From assembly GCA_022264855.1 (NCBI GenBank), contig JABYQU010000054.1, positions 186,001 to 250,000 of the forward strand: 64,000 nt of DNA, given 5' to 3'. Positions 47,610-60,472 of this stretch are shown here, in pieces; the stretch's first letter is position 1; the number at the start of each line of letters is the position of its first letter. The position numbers and the translations under genes are program-made. The notes below the pieces were generated by a model. It ran no database searches, was not told the DNA's origin, and saw only the letters and a list, made by a program, of their open reading frames with translations. This DNA is from Lenzites betulinus. Its lineage: Eukaryota > Basidiomycota > Agaricomycetes > Polyporales > Polyporaceae.

Positions 47610-49919
47610 ATGGCTAATCCTCTGGCTGCGCTGGGTCCGGTTCCCGCGCTGGACAACAGCTATGGCGCGATGCTTCTGGGAACATCCTGTGGGCTCATGT
47701 AAGTGGATCCACAGCGTGATCAACAAATCCACGTGATACTGATGTATACGAAAGGTTGTACGGGCTCACTCTTCACCAGACGTATAGATACTTCCGACTG
47801 TACCCTCGTGACATGAAGCTGTTCAAGATTTTTGTAAGTCTTATTCCCGCATATCATAGTTGCGGAGCATTGCTTGACCAAAGCACGCTGGCATAGGTAT
47901 TTCTAATATTGTGCGTCCCCATTACCCCGCACACCATATGGCCTGCAACAACTTCGCAGGACGCTTGAGACGATGCATACCCTGATATGGATGATCGCGT
48001 GGTGCGTGTACACCTCCTGCAGTTTAATGGGAAGTGCATGTCCCTTACCATCATACCCGTTCACAGCTATCACTTCCTCATCACGGACTACTTCAACCCT
48101 GCGAGTATTCTCACCGGACATTGGTATGTGCACGACATCTGCCATTGGTTACTGAACGTATTTGACATTGAGTTGTGCCGCAGGACCGTCAAAGTGAGTC
48201 TGAACCTACTGCGGACTGTACAAGTGTGTCCTAACACTGGTGTCGGCGGTAGTCAAACGTAGCTATCACGGTCAGTGTGTTAAGATGACGTTGCGCGTCG
48301 ACATACGACTAACACCGCCCTCACAGGGAGCGGCAAACCTTCTATGTCAGACGTGAGTACCCGCCGGGAGACCGAGGGAGAAGCCGGACTGATCGGCGCG
48401 TCAAACAGATTCTATGCACGACGTGTGTACCTTCGTGAGTACTGCACTACAATAAACTCTCCGCAGCGCGTGCATTAAACGCCGCACGTCCAGTCGGGCC
48501 CAAGAGTCGTTGGATCGTCGCTCTCGCGGTGAGTCTCTCATTCTGTCGTAACTCTAGCGCCCGTTTACGAGACAGGTGTCAGGCGGTGTCCATGGCTGCG
48601 TGTCTTGGTACGCTTTATCGCCACTTGCGATATCGACAGTGGCAACTGACTTTGACTCCTGCTGGTTACTGGTTGCTGTTGAATAGGATTTGACATCGGT
48701 GGGCTGTCTGGTTTCCTCTGTCGCGCCATCCGTGCTCACTGTGAGATGATCGCAGGCGCTACTGTCGAAGCGTGAGTTGCATTCACAGCCTACTAGTACA
48801 GCGTCGCGCCGCCTGTCTGACGCCTGCTGCGCTTGTAGATTCAGGTTGAGCTTGTCGCAATTCCCGCGATTCAGCGTACGCGTTTTCCTCTCGTCTAAAA
48901 GTCATACAGATCTAACACCCGGCGAAGTGGTTGGTTTCCGCCGCTTATGGCTGCGCGGTGGCGACAGACGTGCTCCTGACGGGTGCACTCATTCGCGTCC
49001 TTCTTCGAAGTCGCACAGGGTTCAAGCGGTTCGTGTTATCCCTCGCTGTCGCCGTTCTTAACACCGACTCGCTTCTATCTAGCACCGACTCCACCCTTGA
49101 CATGCTCATCGTATACTCAATCAACACAGGTACGAGGAAGGAAGCCTTCGATGCGTAACTCTTCCCTGATCTTCAAGTTCTGCATTTGTCGCTCAGGACT
49201 TCTCACGAGGTACGCTTTACGCAAGTGCAGCGCGGAAACGGGCTGACCCGACCACGAAAGCGTCACTGGTCTTTTAGTCTTCGTCTTTGTGAGTATCCAT
49301 AATACACGGAGCATACTTCATTCTGACCATGTATCCGCAGGCCCTCATCTTGCCAGGAAATTATATCTATGCAGGAATCAGCATCGTCAACGCGAAACGT
49401 ACGTGCTCCGTTACGTTCGCGCTGAACTCAAGCACGCTGACAACCGATCCGCAGTGTACGCGAACTCCGTGCTTGCCGTGTACGCTCTCAGCGCTCTTCT
49501 TCTCTGTCCATCGCGCTCACCGCCGCCCGCGCTGATCCCGCAGTTTGAATTCACGCCGCTCTTTGGCCTCCGGCGCACGCGTGGTGGACGACTTCGAGCT
49601 GTACCCGACCGGGAACTCAAGCTCCAGCCGCTCCCAGCGCTCCCATCCCGGCGTCGAGGCGTGGAGCGGTCCCCAGGTAAGCAGCCCTGAACGTTCTGAT
49701 GCCCGCCGTCGCCGTCGCACGCGCTGGCGGCTTGACCGTGCGGGAGGCTGATAGATGGCCCTGCAGGTATCCGTATCGCTGCACCACAGCGCGATGGGCG
49801 CGGTCAAGGTGCCTGCCCCGGTGCACGACTTGGAAGCGAGCCGGATCTCGGCCTCGAGCTCGCAGATGGAAAAGGGCGCGCACAGGGCGGACTTGCTCGG
49901 CGTATCTTCTGCGATATAG
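47610..49919 (+). CDS. DUF6534 multi-pass membrane protein C
   Basis: ATG 47610 (MANPLAALGPVPALDNSYGA), followed by LYGLTLHQTYRYFRLYPRD, the DUF6534 opening. The middle block is VVSAAYGCAVATDVLLTGAL then LLRSRTGFKR, the equivalent of the family's charged cytosolic loop, and TDSTLDMLIVYSINTG. The last two exons give NSRRSLASGARVVDDFELYP with a Ser/Arg-rich stretch, then an intron ending at VSVSLHHSAMGAVKVPAPVH, and the stop TAG at 49917-49919. The C-terminal tail is longer and more polar than in copies A and B. Function unknown. Mirror partner of copy B. Confidence 0.83.
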
Positions 49920-50640
49920 TGCGCGGCCAACGCGCGGCCGCGCTGACGGCGTGGATGCTGATCGGCGTCGGGATCAGTGTAGGACTACTTAGTAGAAGTG
50001 CAAGGTGTACCAATAGGCGGTATTTGTCGAGAGGCACATGCAGATAGAAGGAAGGACTGCGCACTATCCCCTCATTTACTCTTGTATATAAGCTACTGTT
50101 GTACTAGGCTCTCCGCGATTACTTACGCATACATACGATTGGGAATATGGCCCGGGAATTCGGCAGGGCGCCAACTCGACAGCATCACATTGTATCGAAA
50201 GACTGCGATGTCCGCACAAAAATGGTCCGCCCCGCGCTCTAGTGATATGTATCAAATGTATTAAAGACTAATATCACTTTATCGTGGGACGCACTCGATA
50301 CATCAAAGTCCTTTCCTCCTCGTAAGCAAACTGTAAGCTAAAGACAGTGGCGCAGCAATCGCCGCGCGTTCCTAAACGCCGCTCGGGCATCTCGGTGACC
50401 AATTTATCTAACCCGGCCTCCATGCTGAGGTATTCGTATCGTAAAGGTCCTCCCTGAGTAGCATGACGGCGTCGAGGGCCGGTCTCCCCATCCATAAATG
50501 CGGACAAGAATGTTGACTAGGGACTGATACGACAGATCGGACCTCGCGGATGTACAGGGGTAACCGGGCGGCGCTGCGCGTGCCTCCCGGTTGCGCTATC
50601 TTACATGTACCTCGGGCTCAAAGTCCTTGGCCTGAAGGCA
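49920..50640. other. Convergent spacer between DUF6534 copy C and P450 copy 2
   Basis: No gene seen. The length of 721 bp matches the 710-bp spacer of the mirror pair. Confidence 0.6.
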
Positions 50641-52893
50641 TCACGCCTTGGTCCCGACCTCCTCCAGCTCCACGCCTTCGCGGGGGATAAAGCGCATGAA
50701 CAGCGGCGTCTCGAAGTGCGGGGTGCCCATGCCGAGAATGCCCTCCCGGAACGTCTTTACGTCGAAGTCTGCCCTGAACTCCATGTCGAACGCGAGCACA
50801 AGGCGCGCGAGCACGTAGCGCATCTGTTGGTAAGCGAGCGCCTTGCCCATGCAGGAGTGTTGGCCTGCGACGCGATGACCCCGTGAGTACAGGTGGGAGG
50901 GGCACGGTCGCGGAGTGACGTACCGTACGAGAAGGAAGCCAGGGCCATCCTGTTAGTCACAGTGTTTGGGCCGAGGCCCCCGGGCTGCCAGCGTTCAGGG
51001 CGGAAGCTCTAAGACGCTTATGAATACGGCGAGGAAATCGGAAAGAACACACAGCTTACCGTTGGCTCCGGGGAGAAGTTGTCAGGGCTCATTTGCATGG
51101 TGTAGGCGGCGAGCGCGATGATCGTGTCGCCCGGGATGTGCCTGCCGTCTACTTCGACGCCTTCTGGCGGGGTTATCCGGGGGAGGAAGAAAAGCGATCC
51201 GATTCGCAGGGATTCGTTCAGTATGCCGTCGAGCAGCGAGATTCCAGCGAGCGTGTTGTGGCTGAGCGCGCCTAGCGGGTCTGGGAACGCTTCATCTAGC
51301 TGATCCCGCAGCTGTTTGAAGTACTTGGGCTCTGCTGCGAGGAAGTAGCACGCAAGAGCGAGCGTTATCGTTGTGTTCTCAGACGCTGTATATGTTGTCA
51401 GCTCGCTTCGTCGCGCACAAGCTCCAAACACTGTGAACCTGCGAGGACTCCAATCATAGCGTCACGTTCGAGATCGGCCATGGGCACGCCACCCTCCAGC
51501 TGAAGATGTACTATGTCAGCGCCCATCGCCAATCGTAGATCGAGGTAGACGGACCAAGAGCGTTACCAAGTCCGTCGATGTCGGCGCGTCCGATTGAGCG
51601 TTCACGCGATTGTGCGCCATCGTGGCGGTCATGCGGACGTATTCATGCGCAGACTTGGAGGCAGGGATGTGCCACAGAATGTGCAATAGCCAAGGCGAGT
51701 GTCCAAACCTGCACGACAGACATGATGAGAACCCGGACTCGAGGGGTCATGCCAGTGTAGAAACGCACGTATCCATCATGGCGGTAGAGTTCTTGCCGGT
51801 TTCGACGATTTTCTTGGCGTCCCCATCTCTCATCAAATTCTAGGCCAGAAAACGTTGGTGGTTGAGTGCAGGGGAGGATTCGTGCACTTACGATCTCGTT
51901 GCTACCACTGAAAATCATATCGCCCTAAGAGAACACTCGTCAGGTGATGCTGTAGACAACCCGGAAGTGACTCACACCAAGATCATACGCCCACATATAG
52001 AAAACCTCCGCGACGTCGATGAATCCATCACCTGCAGCTTGCTGGCGTTCGATGCAGTTGAAGAGCTCCCAAGTTCGTTCCTTGACGAGTGGGTCGAAAT
52101 GGGACATGCTGCAATGACGGGAATACGAAAGCAGGCTCAGCGGAACTCAGAGGGGCATGGTGGACTTTGAGTATACCTGCTCGGAGAGAAAAACCCGCCC
52201 CAGATGCGTCTGCGTTCACGATGACCTTCCCTGCTGTCCTGCTTCAAGAAGATGGAGGCGATATCGTCGTGGTTGGGGAAGCGGTAAGATTCGCCCTTCT
52301 CTAGGCTGTTGTAGAGGGGTATTGCTGCATGACTATTGATGCTGAGCGCGTTGGGACCTTGACCTCTGTCATCAGCATTCTCCGCGGATGATAACGTCAG
52401 AACATAGCACACACCAACGCGCACATACGTCCCGTACTTGGCATGCAGTTTGTCAATGATGACGTGGCGCCGCCCAGTGCCGGAGATCGCGGTGAGGTAG
52501 AGACTGCTGAGGCGAGCCAGCAACGGGCCTGGATAAGATGCGAGAGGATGCCATGGAGAGAGTCGGTAGAGTATGGTGGAAGAAATGAGAAAGAGAGCGT
52601 AGATTGAAACCAGGGTAGCTGTTTCAATGAGTGCGGAACGCCCAGAGGCATACAGCCATCGAAGAAATAATGATAGACAACTGGTAGTAAGCAAGTAGAA
52701 CGCCGCAGCATGGTCCCCCCGCACAGTGTGTCTGTGAAGGTATACCCAGGATCCCTTTCAACGCAAAAGCACACTCGGTAAGTATGTAGACGAGACTGAT
52801 GTGTTGACGGGAGGACTCACCAGACCTGCGAGTGCGGCCAGGAGATAGTGAAAGACGCCGGAAAGTGGTATCAGTAGAGCGTGTTGCAACATG
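50641..52893 (-). CDS. Cytochrome P450 monooxygenase, copy 2
   Basis: ATG at plus 52891-52893 (MLQHALLIPLSGVFHYLLAA, then LAGL), joining GSWVYLHRHTVRGDH after a small intron, exactly as in copy 1. Stop at 50641-50643. The hinge is RLSPWHPLASYPGP, the I-helix ASENTT, the K-helix NESLRIGS, PERF FRPERW, and the haem loop FSYGQHSCMG with the thiolate Cys. Key motifs are intact. The genomic length of 2253 bp is within 2 bp of copy 1. The two P450s are clear paralogues with the same intron positions at the N-terminus and haem loop. Substrate unknown; ER-anchored. Confidence 0.9.
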
Positions 52894-54645
52894 ACAGTAC
52901 GTGGGTGGCCTTTGTGGGGGGAAATGGCGACGTATCGTAGCGTCCAGCGACGGAATTCAGAAAGATAAAGAGCAGGGGAACAGCGTCGCACAGCAAGAGC
53001 AGGAGGTAGCAGTGCGGAAACCCTCGGTTGTGCGCGTCCTCCGAGGAGGCTGGGGCGTTGACAATCGGCGGGGCAGGAGGAAACCCGTCAGCTTGTCAAG
53101 GGTCCCCCTGGATTCCGCTGCCAGGCTGTCTCAGCCGGCGCTCGCCTTCCCGAATCTCACCCTGAGCCCCTCTTCTGCACGCGGTAACTCAGGGTCCGCG
53201 CTCCCGCCGCGCGTGCAGTTGAGAGATTCTCGCTTTAACTTGCAAACGAGGTTGCCTTTCCCATGCCAGACACTCACCGAGTCGGCCCCTGTGCCCGAAG
53301 TGCTCGAAGTGCTGGTGCAGTACGGATTATGGTCAAACCCAAGCTATTCCTGTTTGCGGAATCAACCTGCATACTGTCGAAGTCCTCCTACACCGGGCCG
53401 AGCAGAGAGGTGCAGAAATGGAACAAGGCAAGAGGCGAGCCGGATCTTCACTCAATATTCAATATTCATATTGCAACCGCGCCCACAAACCGCAGCGTCG
53501 GCGCTTGCGCTTACACCGCCACCGTGCATATCCTCGCGCCGTTTTATCAGCCTGCTCACTTTCACTGTCACTGCAGCCTCTCGGTCATCAACACGCTTGC
53601 TCTCAACTTAGAGAATCAAGAAATACTGGAGTTTTTGCTCTACAGCGTTGAGTTGGCTGTGGAACCGCCCAACATAGCTGCACACGTACTGCGGTGCACG
53701 TGGTGATCCACGCGCGCGGGGCGGCGCCGCCGCCAATGTTTTACTGCATTGCGAGGGGGCGCGAGGGGGTTGCGATAGTTGCATACTGGCTGTGGTTCTG
53801 GAGCTGGATGTACCCTCGCAGAACGCACACAGTATTGAATGCCGCGCGGGTGCTCTACTCATGGGCGACGAATGACTTCCCCCAGATATCTCAGGCGAGT
53901 CTGTCATCCGATTAAGTACTGCAGGTTCTGTCGTTCAGTGGGCACATAATTCGCAGGGGCGCCGTGTGTGGGTGGCTGAGAAATCCCTGAAATTGTAGCG
54001 CGAGGTTGGGCCGGATGCCAGCTTTCGAGCACTGTAGCCCGACCTACGAGCGTGTGCTGCCAGTGTTGTTTGGTATACAAGGTTGATGCCGGAGGAATGT
54101 GAGTGGTACACCCTGCTCCAGGCTCTCCAGGGCTGCAGGGGTAACGTCATAGTGAGATCCCAGTCACCCTTGAGGGCTTCAGGTGCGATCTACATCAGAG
54201 CGTTAGAGCTGCAGTGTGATCGACGGTGGCAAGAGCCCTGTGTATGACGACAAGGGGAGAGATAGTGGCTGGTTCTCCAATCTACCATCTAGTGGATAGT
54301 GAAGAGAGGAAATGTGGAAGAACGGCGCTCAAAACACCCGGGCAAACGTACCTACGGCGGCTTGCGGGAGGCGTCGATTTCGGGGTTGCGCCCGTCGGGT
54401 TTCACCACGCGGGAAACTAAAGAGAGTTAGATATATTGTAACTTCGTAGGTGTGTCCATGTTGCCTTCATCTCGATCGACAGATTATCACACTGATAGTA
54501 TAGTAGCAATAACGCAGTGGTAGTTTTCCGAGAGAGTCCGACCCGTCCTAACTTCATGAGATCTCCGAGTCTACCCGCAGAGTGTCCAGCGGTGCACGCA
54601 CGCGGCGGTTGGTCGGACATGCACTGCCTATACCACGACCTCTAG
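52894..54645. other. Intergenic region, no gene supported
   Basis: A 236-aa plus-strand frame (52901-53611) and a 147-aa frame (53263-53706) are open. They are Ser/Arg/Pro-rich, overlap each other in different frames and lack motifs. The P450 copy 2 promoter must lie in the left part. Confidence 0.45.
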
Positions 54646-55914
54646 TCATGGGGAATGCGCGAGGATCCAGGCGATTACGTCGTCCATATACTTCTCCTTG
54701 ACACCATTTAATTCATTTACTAGCTCGTGGTATGCGCCCTGTAAAGGTCGCGGTGCTAAGCGGCTACGTAGACAGTATGAAAGAGGTGCGCATACCTCGA
54801 ATGTGATGAACCGTTTATCATCGGCAGGCAGGTTCCCGTAGAACTCCTTCGTGGCTTCGTATGATGTTACCTTGTGGGGCTCAGTCAGCGACCAGCATGG
54901 CGGGCACAACGACATTCAACACACTCTGTCAGCAGTACCTTGGAGGAAGAGTACCTGTACGTCGTATATTCATGAGTAATGCGAGAGTATTGATGTCACA
55001 AGGACAGATGCTTACCGGGAGCTCCCTTGGCCAATGACAGTATTCACTTCGATATAACGCCTCTCCCTATTTGCCCACGGGTCAAGCTACAGCTTAACCA
55101 GAACCAGGGTGAGACCGCGTACGTTATCCAGCATATCCGTGAGGCATTTAATTGACGCTTTTGGTATCACCAGAGGGTCAGCTGCTAGAGCGGCTCCTAC
55201 GGCGGGGTCGTGCGACATGTACTGGAGTGTATGCGAGGTGAGACGCCGCGGGCGTAGATGAGACGGTGGAATCTCTTACGTCGTTCGGTAAGGAGACGCT
55301 GTACAACAGATTTGGCCATATCACACGCAACCGCTCCGCGACCCAACGGACTAGACGTGTTTGGTGGACATGTTGCAAGAGGAGTGTACTGGATGGGATG
55401 ACCCCCGACAGAAGCGCAATGGTTTCTTGCGAGGGAGGCGGGGAGCTCGAGGTGCGCGTCGCGAACGCGAGGACGAGTGCGCCGCCCTAAACTCATGAGC
55501 GTAAGTACACGCGTCACATGTGTCCGCAGCTCTCCGAGCCGTACTGACCATTGAATGCCCCATAGTGAACAGGGGAAGGTCGGGATACTCCTTGTGGAGA
55601 CGCTTGACCCACCATTCCATGTCGCTCAGCTGCGCGTGGAGGTCTGTGCGCCCATATGAACTCGTCGCGCTCTTGTGTGCGGCGTCAAGCGCGGTGCGTC
55701 CGAACCCGCGGAGGTCGAACGTGAATACGGTCACGCCGTTGGCGGCGCAGCGCGTATGCGCCCATTCATAGCGGGCAACATGGTCGTATAAGCCATGGAC
55801 GAAGAGCAGGACGGCGCGAGGGCGATCTGAGGCATATGTGCGGGTGTAGAACTGCGTGCCGTCGTAGCCTGGCAGCCAGGACTCTGTGAATGCGTGCTGA
55901 GAGCTGGACATCAT
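54646..55914 (-). CDS. Monoglyceride-lipase-like alpha/beta hydrolase, copy 2
   Basis: Start taken at plus 55912-55914 (MMSSSQHAFTESWLPGYDG), which aligns with copy 1; an upstream ATG at 55950 would add 12 residues. The stop TGA is at 54646-54648. Blocks: GTQFYTRTYASDRPRAVLLF, HGLYDHVARYE, DLRGFGRTALD, the nucleophile elbow MGHSM then GGALVLAF after an intron, EALYRSEYCHWPRELP, LFLQGTADRV (Asp) and GAYHELVNE (His) near the end. The Ser-Asp-His triad is complete, so activity on acylglycerols or other esters is plausible. Ends WILAHSP. Confidence 0.86.
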
Positions 55915-57508
55915 GACGGGGGGAAGTAGTGGCGAACAGGGGGCGGGCATTCATTTTGGAAATGGCTCCGAGAGCCGAAGCTCAAACTTGGAAAAACTAT
56001 GGAGGCGACTCTTTGCGGTCAGAGACCATACCGCTGGTGGCAATGCAACGATAACGTTGGTGGCTTGATCGGGTTTCGGTTCGGCTGTGCCAAGAATCCA
56101 AGATAATAATATTCCAGAAATGAGGCCAGCCTTGTTTCTAGCTTATAAGAATTAGCGTCTCCGCCCATCCAATGTTATACCCAAGAGCAAAGAGGAGCCT
56201 TGTTCTGTAGCCTACCTAGAGCGAGTAATACGACGCAGCTTGTGTGCGTTTAGGAGAATTATGAGGTACGATATGATTGCGAAGTTGATATTTTATTGAA
56301 ATGGCCTTGTGTGCACCGGCGTCGATAGGACTGGCGCATGGATGTAAACCGTACACGCACACTCACTAGCACAGACTGTGTTTGATTCTCGGGCGATCCA
56401 GACGTGAGAGGGAAACATCATGAGTCGTAAAAAGTGAGTTGAGGAGTCGGTATGTCAGTGTCAGTGGCTGGAGGTAGTACTTACGGGCGCTAGTCACCTC
56501 AAAGTTCAGACTCATCCTTCGGCGCTTCAAGTCCTAGACTTATAACTCAGCGACATCACAGCGGCACCCACAGTACAACGTTCATCGGCAAAAACCCATG
56601 TAGAGGATACATAAACCAGGCGGGCGGGGACACACTCTTCAAGTTAGTACTTCTCTGGTATGTGCCATCCGAGCTTGATCTTATCATATGGATGCAACAT
56701 CACGGGTAGACCGACGGTTCAATTCTTCCACAGTATATGTAATCTCGCATTTATCGTCTGCCTAGCTAGGGCGGACATTCACATCTGATCCCTTTCACAT
56801 AATAATCACCGCACAGCGCTCATGTTCCTCAACAACTCGGCGCGAAACCGTAACAATTCAAACTGCGAGCGCCGAGCAGCGTGCCGCCCACTGGAAGAGT
56901 CCGCCGCGCCCGGCGCCCAATGTGGTGCCCACATACCTCCTGCGTGAGGTGACAGTGTCCGACCGAGATAATCCGTGGAGATCCACGTCAAGGTAGGTAA
57001 TAGCTCGCTCGTTGTTGCATAAGAACCCTACAACAGCAAAATTTACTATGGTGAGTGAGTGCGTCTTTGGAGGTGGTGGCCTGACCTAACTTGAACCCAG
57101 AGACATGGCTTGCAGGGAAGATAGAATATTGTTTCAGTCTGCTCCGGGGATTGATGGTGTGAAAACGCAGACAGTGCTCAGGGTTGCTGGCAGGGTACGA
57201 GCCGGGGCGCTGCTCGGCTACACAGCATGGGGATGAATATAGCTCACCGCATTGAACTCCCGCCGTCTATGGTCTTCTGCACGGCGCGGTCTGTGATGAG
57301 GTTTCTGCGCCCTTTGGAGCACCGGAGTGTCATCTCGAAATTCCGTCACCGGCACGGCAGTCAGCGCCCAGCGCTGGGACACACAATGCCAGGGTTCGAC
57401 CCATGTGGGTTCGCCACGCATTCCAATAAATGGCTCATATTTTTATATGTGTGGAACAGACACATCCCCCGCTCCTTCCCCCACTGACGCACTCGAGGTT
57501 GTCGAGAT
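55915..57508. other. Divergent intergenic region
   Basis: Between MGL-like copy 2 (minus) and MFS copy 3 (plus). No gene or RNA seen. Confidence 0.45.
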
Positions 57509-59715
57509 ATGGCTACCTCGTCTCTCAACACGGCCGAGGGCATGTCCGAAGTCAAGCTCGCGGGCATATCAACGCCGCAGTCTTCCACTCCTTCCCCTCC
57601 AACCAAGAACTCCAAGGGCTCTGTCTTTTGGCTCACCTTCACCGCTGTCGTCGTTTGCAGTTTTCTCAGCGCCATCGATGTCACCGCCGTTTCTACCGCA
57701 CTGCCAACGATCATAGACGAGCTCGGGGGTGGTGACGACTTCGTATGGGTCGGTGCTGCCTACGGTCTCTCCGCGGCCGCCATGCTTCCCTTCACTGGCC
57801 GCGCTGCGGATATTCTCGGGCGTCGGCCAGTTATGATGGCTTGCGTAGCTATGTTCTTTATTGGCAGTGCACTTGCAGGCGCTGCGCAGAACATGAACAT
57901 GCTTATTGCAGCAAGGAGTACGTCGTTCCAATTATGTCCGATTGATCGATTGTCCTCATCGTCTTCCCAGCTATACAGGGAGTAGGCGGAGGTGGTATCA
58001 CCAACATGTCCTCCATCATCACCTCGGACCTCGTGACTCTTGCAGAGCGAGGTGTCTACCAAGGATTCCTCGTGTTGACCTGGGCATTTGCTGCTGCAAT
58101 AGGCCCGGTTGTGGTATGCCTCCGACCGCCTTCGCCAACCATCTCACCCTCGCTAAAATATATTGTGTAGGGCGGCTCATTTGCTCAGAACGCGTCTTGG
58201 CGGTGGTTGTTCTGTAAGTACGTTCAGTACGCACATGAACGCTCTTCCTGATCTATCTGTAGACCTCAACCTACCCCTTGCTGGTATCGCTTTCTTCCTC
58301 GTCACCTTCTTCTTGAGGGTTCGCACCCCCGGCGGTTCCTTGAAGGAGAAGTTGGCTCGCATTGACTGGATGTAGGCACAAACCGATACAGTCGCGTGTT
58401 CATCAATCTGATCGCATACAAATTTGCAGCGGAAACGCGATCGTCATCGCAGGTACAACCCTTGCGCTTATCGGGTTGACATGGGGTGGTGTTCACTTCC
58501 CGTGGAACTCAGCACATGTTCTTGTCCCGTTGATCATTGGCGGCGTGCTCTTGGCTATCTTCTTCGTCTACGAATTCACGGTGCCGAAAGAACCTACGGT
58601 GCCGGTGGACATCATGACAAACCGCACCAGCCTTAGCGGGTAAGTCATGAATTTCCATCTCTAGAAACGGAACCACAGTCCTCACATCGTGGCTCCTTCA
58701 GATATATCTCCACCTTCTTCCATGGCATTGTCAGTATCTCGCTCATTTGTGAGTTTTTCATATACTTTCCTAGCAGCCTGACCCTAACGAGATCACTACA
58801 AGATTATCTTCCTGTCTACTTCCAGGCATGCAAGGGTGCCACCCCCATCCGCTCGAGTATCAACCTGTTTGCGATCGCACTTGTTTGTTCGCCATTCTCC
58901 CTCATCGGTGGCATCATGGTCAAAGGGTTGAACAAGTACCGCCCCGCCAACTACCTCGGCTGGGTTCTCACTCTTATCGGCACCGGTCTCCTGACCATGC
59001 TTAAGGTCGACTCACCTACGTCGGCCTGGGCGGGTTATCAAATCATTTCCGCAGCTGGTATTGGTCTCGTTGTACGTGTCCTTTCGTGTCATGTCAGCGA
59101 AACACAGAACTTGCTGACACTTCTCGTCGGTTGTAGTGGGCGGTCACCATCTTCCCGATTCTTGCGCCGCTTCCCGTGACCCGTGCGGCTTCGGCTCTGG
59201 GGTTCTACAACTTTTCGCGAACCTTCGCCCAGGTATGTCTATTCTCGATCATGGTGATCGGTCCGTTTCTTACGCCTAAGCACTAGACCTGGGGTGTCGC
59301 CATCTCCGCTAGTATACTGCAGAACGAGCTGAAGAAACGCCTCCCGCTCACGTTTGTTCAGCAATTCCCTGCAGGCGTCGAGATTGCATACGCGGCGATT
59401 CCCCTCATCTCCTCACTTGAGGAGCCTCTCCGGACGGAAGTGCGCGTAGCCTTCGCCGAAAGTCTGTCTATCGTCTGGAAGGCGATGATCGGATTCTCCG
59501 CCGCTGGGTTCCTCACGCTCTTCATGCTCCGCGAGATCCCCATGCAGAAGAATTTGGACGAGAACTACGGCCTCGAGACCAAGGGTAATAGCAGCTCTGC
59601 ACGCTTGGGCCGGGGCTCAGACGAGGAGGCGGTCGAGGTGGCCAAGCTCAACTCAACTAGCGTCGAGCTGTCCGACGTTGGGGCACTACACCCGAACAGG
59701 CCCTCGAGGAGCTGA
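57509..59715 (+). CDS. MFS transporter, DHA-type, copy 3
   Basis: ATG 57509 with a long polar N-terminus (STPSPPTKNSKGSVFWL), then VVVCSFLSAIDVTAVSTALP without the intron present here in copies 1 and 2. The motif-A loop is GRAADILGRRPVMM. Later blocks are QGVGGGG, DLNLPLAGIAFFLVTFFLRV, SGYISTFFHGIVSIS, DYLPVYFQACKGATPIRSSI and FPILAPLPVTRAASALGFY. The C-terminal tail is polar and ends at TGA 59713-59715. About 14 helices; a plasma-membrane exporter by family, substrate unknown. The missing intron and more divergent motifs indicate it is more distant from copies 1 and 2 than they are from each other. Confidence 0.87.
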
Positions 59716-60472
59716 GCGCCTTACGAAAACGACTTGTCCACGCCAAATAACACACCGCAGATTGGTCTTCCGCCCTCTCACACACTGGGTGGCGTGTATC
59801 GCGTTTGGAACTCGATGGTTGTGGGGCCGCTCTACGGCCACGTCCTTACTTGCCTTTATGTACCGCATCTAATAGTCTTTCGCACCCAATTGTAATGTAT
59901 TCATGCACATGCATATCAACCTCTTGCCATACACTTAATCGTGGCCCTCACAATGTCAACGTGATATGGAACGCATCTCGTTGGGATTGTATGTTGTGGT
60001 GACTTACGAACATCCCGCCGCAGCGCGTCCGACGTAAATCGTTACGCGAAGATATTCCGATTGGCATTGGTTTTGATCTGGTGTGGCTCATCGCTTCACT
60101 CCGTGGCATCTTTCCATCAGCCTGATCTTGCGCCCTGGACCTTATGTACCGTTATCACGCGTACTCAAGGAGACCAAGGACACGGCACCCGCCAGTCACA
60201 CGAACATTTCACATCGCGATGCAAAGGTTTATATACGATACGAGAGTTTCGTGGACATCCTAAGAGTGAACATTCATCATGATAGTGATTTGCAGTGCGG
60301 TCTACGCACAGAGATTCGAAGTATTAGCCTATCGAGTCTGGGCGCGGCCTCTACTATCCTGCTGTCGGGCGCGGCCTCTTTCCTGCTGTCGGCACTGTCG
60401 TATGTATCGAGCGCAAGACCACCGTGCTGCGAACGTAGAGCTAGAGCCCTGCACTGCGTCCATCTGTAGAGC
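59716..60472. other. Convergent intergenic region
   Basis: Between MFS copy 3 and hydrolase copy 3. The open frames have no motifs. Confidence 0.45.

Noticed and set aside
49160..49210. 17-bp match (GATCTTCAAGTTCTGCA) to the helicase-like fragment at 1384
   Set aside because: Here it lies in an intron of DUF6534 copy C without surrounding similarity; likely chance.
52397..52774. Short frame ending CAMF, a CaaX-like end
   Set aside because: It is an alternative-frame shadow of the first exons of P450 copy 2.
57385..57415. GGGTTCGACCC, resembling a tRNA B box
   Set aside because: No A box or acceptor stem upstream; an isolated match.
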